DNA of 64,000 nt from contig JAIXQH010000035.1 in assembly GCA_027484055.1 (NCBI GenBank), positions 46,420 to 110,419 on the forward strand, read 5' to 3'. The notes under the pieces were generated by a model. The model searched no databases. It was given only the letters and a program-made list of their open reading frames with translations, and was not told the origin of the DNA. Below, piece after piece: positions 63,527-64,000 of this stretch. Source of the stretch: Verrucomicrobiaceae bacterium (GTDB taxonomy: Bacteria > Verrucomicrobiota > Verrucomicrobiia > Verrucomicrobiales > Akkermansiaceae). A program made the position numbers and the translations under genes. How positions within the stretch are numbered: the first letter of the stretch is position 1; the number at the start of each line of letters is the position of its first letter.

Positions 63527-63592
63527 TTGAAGTTTTTTGCTTCTGCTAGTCCGGAACCTAGGGATTGAACAGAAGTAGGGAATAAAATCACA
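63527..63592. other. 66-bp spacer between repeat copies
   Basis: Separates copy 1 and copy 2 with TTGAAGTTTTTTGCTTCTGC at its start. The TTTTTT directly after the copy 1 hairpin region would resemble a terminator tail, though it lies about 25 bp beyond the stem. Confidence 0.4.
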
Positions 63593-63807
63593 GCAGACAG
63601 AAATAATCAAATAGTCACTTACCTTCCCGCATTATGATCCTTGTCAGTCCGGGGTTTCAGCCTAGGATTTTGTCGATCTCTTTCCGGCTATTTCTGATCG
63701 CATCATAACGGTTGGAAACTTCGCCCGGCTCAACCGCTCTTTGACATCTCCCCAGCACACGCCCCCGACTCGCTGGAACGCCAGCGGGCGCGGGTGATGT
63801 TGTGATT
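63593..63807. repeat. ~215-bp repeat element, copy 2
   Basis: Same layout as copy 1: GCAGACAGAAATAATCAAAT start, TTTCCGGCTATTTC, boxA-like GCTCTTTGACAT (63736-63747), CTCCCC and hairpin CTCGCTGG-AACG-CCAGCGGG (63769-63788). One C of the stem has become T, keeping a G-T pair, so the stem is preserved. The intervening parts differ. Confidence 0.75.
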
Positions 63808-63899
63808 GTAAATTTTTAACCACGGATTCAAGAGGGGAAGGGGATTGTTCTCCGCGCTTTTCACGGCGGCCTCTGCGTCTCCGCGTTTCGATTGATCTC
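63808..63899. repeat. widespread-type intergenic repeat remnant
   Basis: ACCACGGATTCAAGAGG followed by GGCCTCTGCGTCTCCGCGTT is the kind of sequence (ACCACGGATT... CTCTGCGTCTCCGCG) seen scattered in many environmental bacterial genomes. It carries no gene. Confidence 0.4.
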
Positions 63900-64000
63900 A
63901 ATTACGGCACAATTACGGCACACAATTACGGCACACAATTACGGCACACAATTACGGCACACAATTACGGCACACAATTACGGCACACAATTACGGCACA
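63900..64000. repeat. 13-bp tandem array (VNTR) running off the right edge
   Basis: An 11-bp first copy AATTACGGCAC (63900-63910) is followed by AATTACGGCACAC repeated with period 13 from 63911: six full copies and a seventh truncated by the window end. Copies are identical, suggesting recent slippage expansion. There are no spacers, so it is not a CRISPR array. Confidence 0.9.

Noticed and set aside
63406..63901. Short leftward frames of 61 and 79 codons in the repeat region
   Set aside because: Parts repeat between copies and follow the 215-bp element, and the composition (Arg-rich, CTCTGCGTCT-type repeat) is that of intergenic repeats.
63900..64000. Possible CRISPR array at the right edge
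   Set aside because: The units are 13 bp and directly abutting with no spacers; this is a tandem repeat. No cas gene is present in the window.

Overview
The window looks like chromosomal DNA of a verrucomicrobium, most likely in or near Verrucomicrobiales (a Luteolibacter/Haloferula/Prosthecobacter-type organism). Evidence: two PVC-type giant cytochromes (a PSCyt1/DUF1549/DUF1553 protein and a 1509-residue propeller-HEAT-CxxCH protein), three pilin-like proteins resembling the Verru_Chthon cassette, a DUF1080 protein, and Gram-negative envelope genes with many lipoproteins. No rRNA or tRNA gene was recognised. The assignment is inference from gene content; no database search was possible.

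Layout. 1-2.1 kb: a truncated ribulokinase gene divergent from a LacI-type regulator, with a perfect palindrome between them. 2.2-5.8 kb: a frameshifted relic of a DNA polymerase III beta-clamp gene, three pseudopilin genes, and a gene-poor stretch with a decayed Fis-type helix-turn-helix. 5.8-12.2 kb: a methyltransferase, a Gld-like ABC exporter operon (ATPase, permease, GldG-like, DUF4340) and a LON-domain protein. 12.2-20.4 kb: Prc/CtpA protease, PolX, an EEP-family phosphatase, then ybaB-yidC-yidD-rnpA-rpmH, transcribed leftward from a promoter near 20.45 kb. 20.5-31.4 kb: PSCyt1 protein, NDH-2, polyprenyl synthase, DUF1080 protein, a large unknown lipoprotein, MutY, a trypsin-like protease and small lipoproteins.

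31.6-39.3 kb is an envelope-stress region: CsbD, tiny lipoproteins and membrane peptides, an NlpC/P60 hydrolase, an SbmA/BacA-like ABC protein, and an mprF-acvB pair (lysyl-phosphatidylglycerol synthase/flippase and a predicted hydrolase). 39.3-54.2 kb: the large PVC cytochrome, rhomboid protease, SecG, HupE/UreJ, an AddB-like nuclease, TerC, BioF, a D,D-carboxypeptidase, a small lipoprotein and a phosphodiester glycosidase.

54.5-63.3 kb is the standout: a 2840-residue exported SpvB/FG-GAP/RHS polymorphic toxin. Its C-terminal tip resembles a BPSL0067/NlpC-P60-type cysteine amidase, and a 96-residue secreted, BamE-like small protein follows directly and is the candidate immunity protein. After it come two ~215-bp tandem repeats with a boxA-like motif and a conserved hairpin, a widespread-type intergenic repeat, and a 13-bp tandem array that runs off the right edge.
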